From positions 310,001 to 374,000 of the forward strand of contig JAJQHJ010000003.1 in NCBI GenBank assembly GCA_021199795.1: a stretch of 64,000 nt of DNA, in the 5' to 3' direction. Positions 63,546 to 64,000 of the stretch are shown one piece after another. How positions within the stretch are numbered: the first letter of the stretch is position 1; the number at the start of each line of letters is the position of its first letter. This stretch comes from Oscillospiraceae bacterium (lineage in GTDB: Bacteria > Bacillota > Clostridia > Oscillospirales > Ruminococcaceae). Under the pieces are notes generated by a model. It had not been told where the DNA came from, did no database searches, and saw only the letters and a list, made by a program, of their open reading frames with translations. The position numbers were made by a program, and so were the translations under genes.

Positions 63546-64000
63546 TCAATTTTCAGGTGGTAGAACCTTATCTGATATTTTGGAAAACGAACGGGCACAG
63601 GAACCGATCTTTTTCAGGAATTCATCCGGTGTATCACATTTTCTTGAAGTCAGCCATCTTTCTATAGTGCATACGAGAGCATCTGCATAGAAGTCAAGCT
63701 GAAAGTCCTCATAATCGCCAAGAAGTCCACTAAAGCTTGAGCGGAGAGTAGCCCTAAGCATTTCCCTGAAGTGGTCGGAGAAAGAGTTCTGACCCTCGAT
63801 CTGAAGTGCAGGCTTATAGAACTTCCTATTGTCATAAAGATAGTAACAAAGTGCGTTAAAAAGATTCCAGCTTGTGCTATTTGTGTTGTCTCTGACAATA
63901 AGCAAGAACTCGGAATCGAAAATCCAGTTAACAAGGTCATACTTGTCCTTGAAATGATAGTAGAAGCTCTTTCTGTTCATTCCGCAACGCTCACAGATAT
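63546..64000 (-). CDS. TetR-family regulator, N-terminus outside window
   Basis: Partial TetR/AcrR-type repressor; the frame is open through the end of the window, so the first part of the helix-turn-helix is missing. The visible N-terminal part ICERCGMNRKSFYYHFKDKYDLV is the end of the DNA-binding domain in the style of DhaS/TetR_C_8-type regulators of Firmicutes. The remaining 120 residues form the ligand-binding and dimer helices. It is convergent with the patatin gene (15-base gap), so it probably controls the locus, including the dyads at 61566-61605. Confidence 0.88.
   Translation of the reverse strand, partial: ICERCGMNRKSFYYHFKDKYDLVNWIFDSEFLLIVRDNTNSTSWNLFNALCYYLYDNRKFYKPALQIEGQNSFSDHFREMLRATLRSSFSGLLGDYEDFQLDFYADALVCTIERWLTSRKCDTPDEFLKKIGSCARSFSKISDKVLPPEN

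Noticed and set aside
1..64000. CRISPR array, insertion sequence, prophage or rRNA
   Set aside because: No regular spaced repeats, transposase, integrase, phage structural genes or rRNA sequence were seen.

Overview
The window looks like the chromosome of a low-to-medium G+C, plant-fibre-degrading, anaerobic Clostridia bacterium, most likely of the Ruminococcaceae/Oscillospiraceae kind. The reasons are a PolC-type DNA polymerase III, the Firmicutes order pyrH-frr-uppS-cdsA-dxr-rseP-ispG-polC, YlmC/YmxH- and SpoIID-like proteins, strong consensus sigma-A promoters, GGAGG ribosome binding sites, and xylan/pectin-related proteins (GH39, GH3, GH30, and a beta-helix protein of the Cthe_2159 type). 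Placement below family level is inference.

Layout. 1-4656: an FtsX-type ABC permease broken by one in-frame TGA, a degenerate receiver-like protein and a fused ABC exporter. 4686-12581 and on to 24268: housekeeping. It holds mtaB (minus strand), an HPr-like protein without the catalytic His, a D,D-carboxypeptidase-like protein without its catalytic residues, pgi, a small P-loop protein, yceD-rpmF, der, plsY-gpsA, and the long envelope/isoprenoid/replication operon. 24407-27061: small accessory genes. 27079-30936: divergent GH39 and GH3 glycosidases around a dyad that overlaps a promoter. 31094-33334: a frameshifted DUF1538 membrane protein translationally coupled to a double PII-like protein. 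33472-41267: HD hydrolase, mnmA, a TtcA-like thiolase, the beta-helix carbohydrate-binding protein, trpS, ychF, a secreted FN3 protein and tRNA-Arg(CCU). 41400-48586: a SpoIID-like protein, a minus-strand proline operon (hypothetical, hydroxyacid dehydrogenase, proB, proA, hypothetical) and a purine permease. 48739-54778: a surface-anchored GH30 and a three-gene MacB-like export operon. 54939-56307: an Rrf2 regulator facing cysK. 56539-59946: a second ABC ATPase-FtsX pair. 60067-64000: a radical SAM enzyme, a divergently transcribed radical-SAM-like pseudoenzyme, a patatin-like lipase and a TetR-type regulator.

Most interesting points. (1) The 60-64 kb locus pairs an intact radical SAM/SPASM-like protein with a relative from which the iron-sulfur loop and the other motifs are missing, next to a patatin and a TetR regulator, with several GGACA/TGTCC half-sites in the divergent promoter region. 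It may be an undescribed, possibly lipid-related, modification system. (2) Two widely separated promoters share ATGCAATAATC-N12-GTGTATTA, the layout of an alternative (ECF-type) sigma promoter. They link a secreted FN3 protein to the MacB-like export operon. (3) Several enzyme families appear here as catalytically dead members: HPr-like, DacF-like, SpoIID-like and the pseudo radical SAM. (4) A transcription terminator ends exactly at the start codon of the YlmC/YmxH gene and contains its Shine-Dalgarno sequence.

All assignments come from reading the sequence by eye; no database search was run. No CRISPR array, insertion sequence, rRNA or prophage was seen. No stretch longer than 300 bases lacks a gene.
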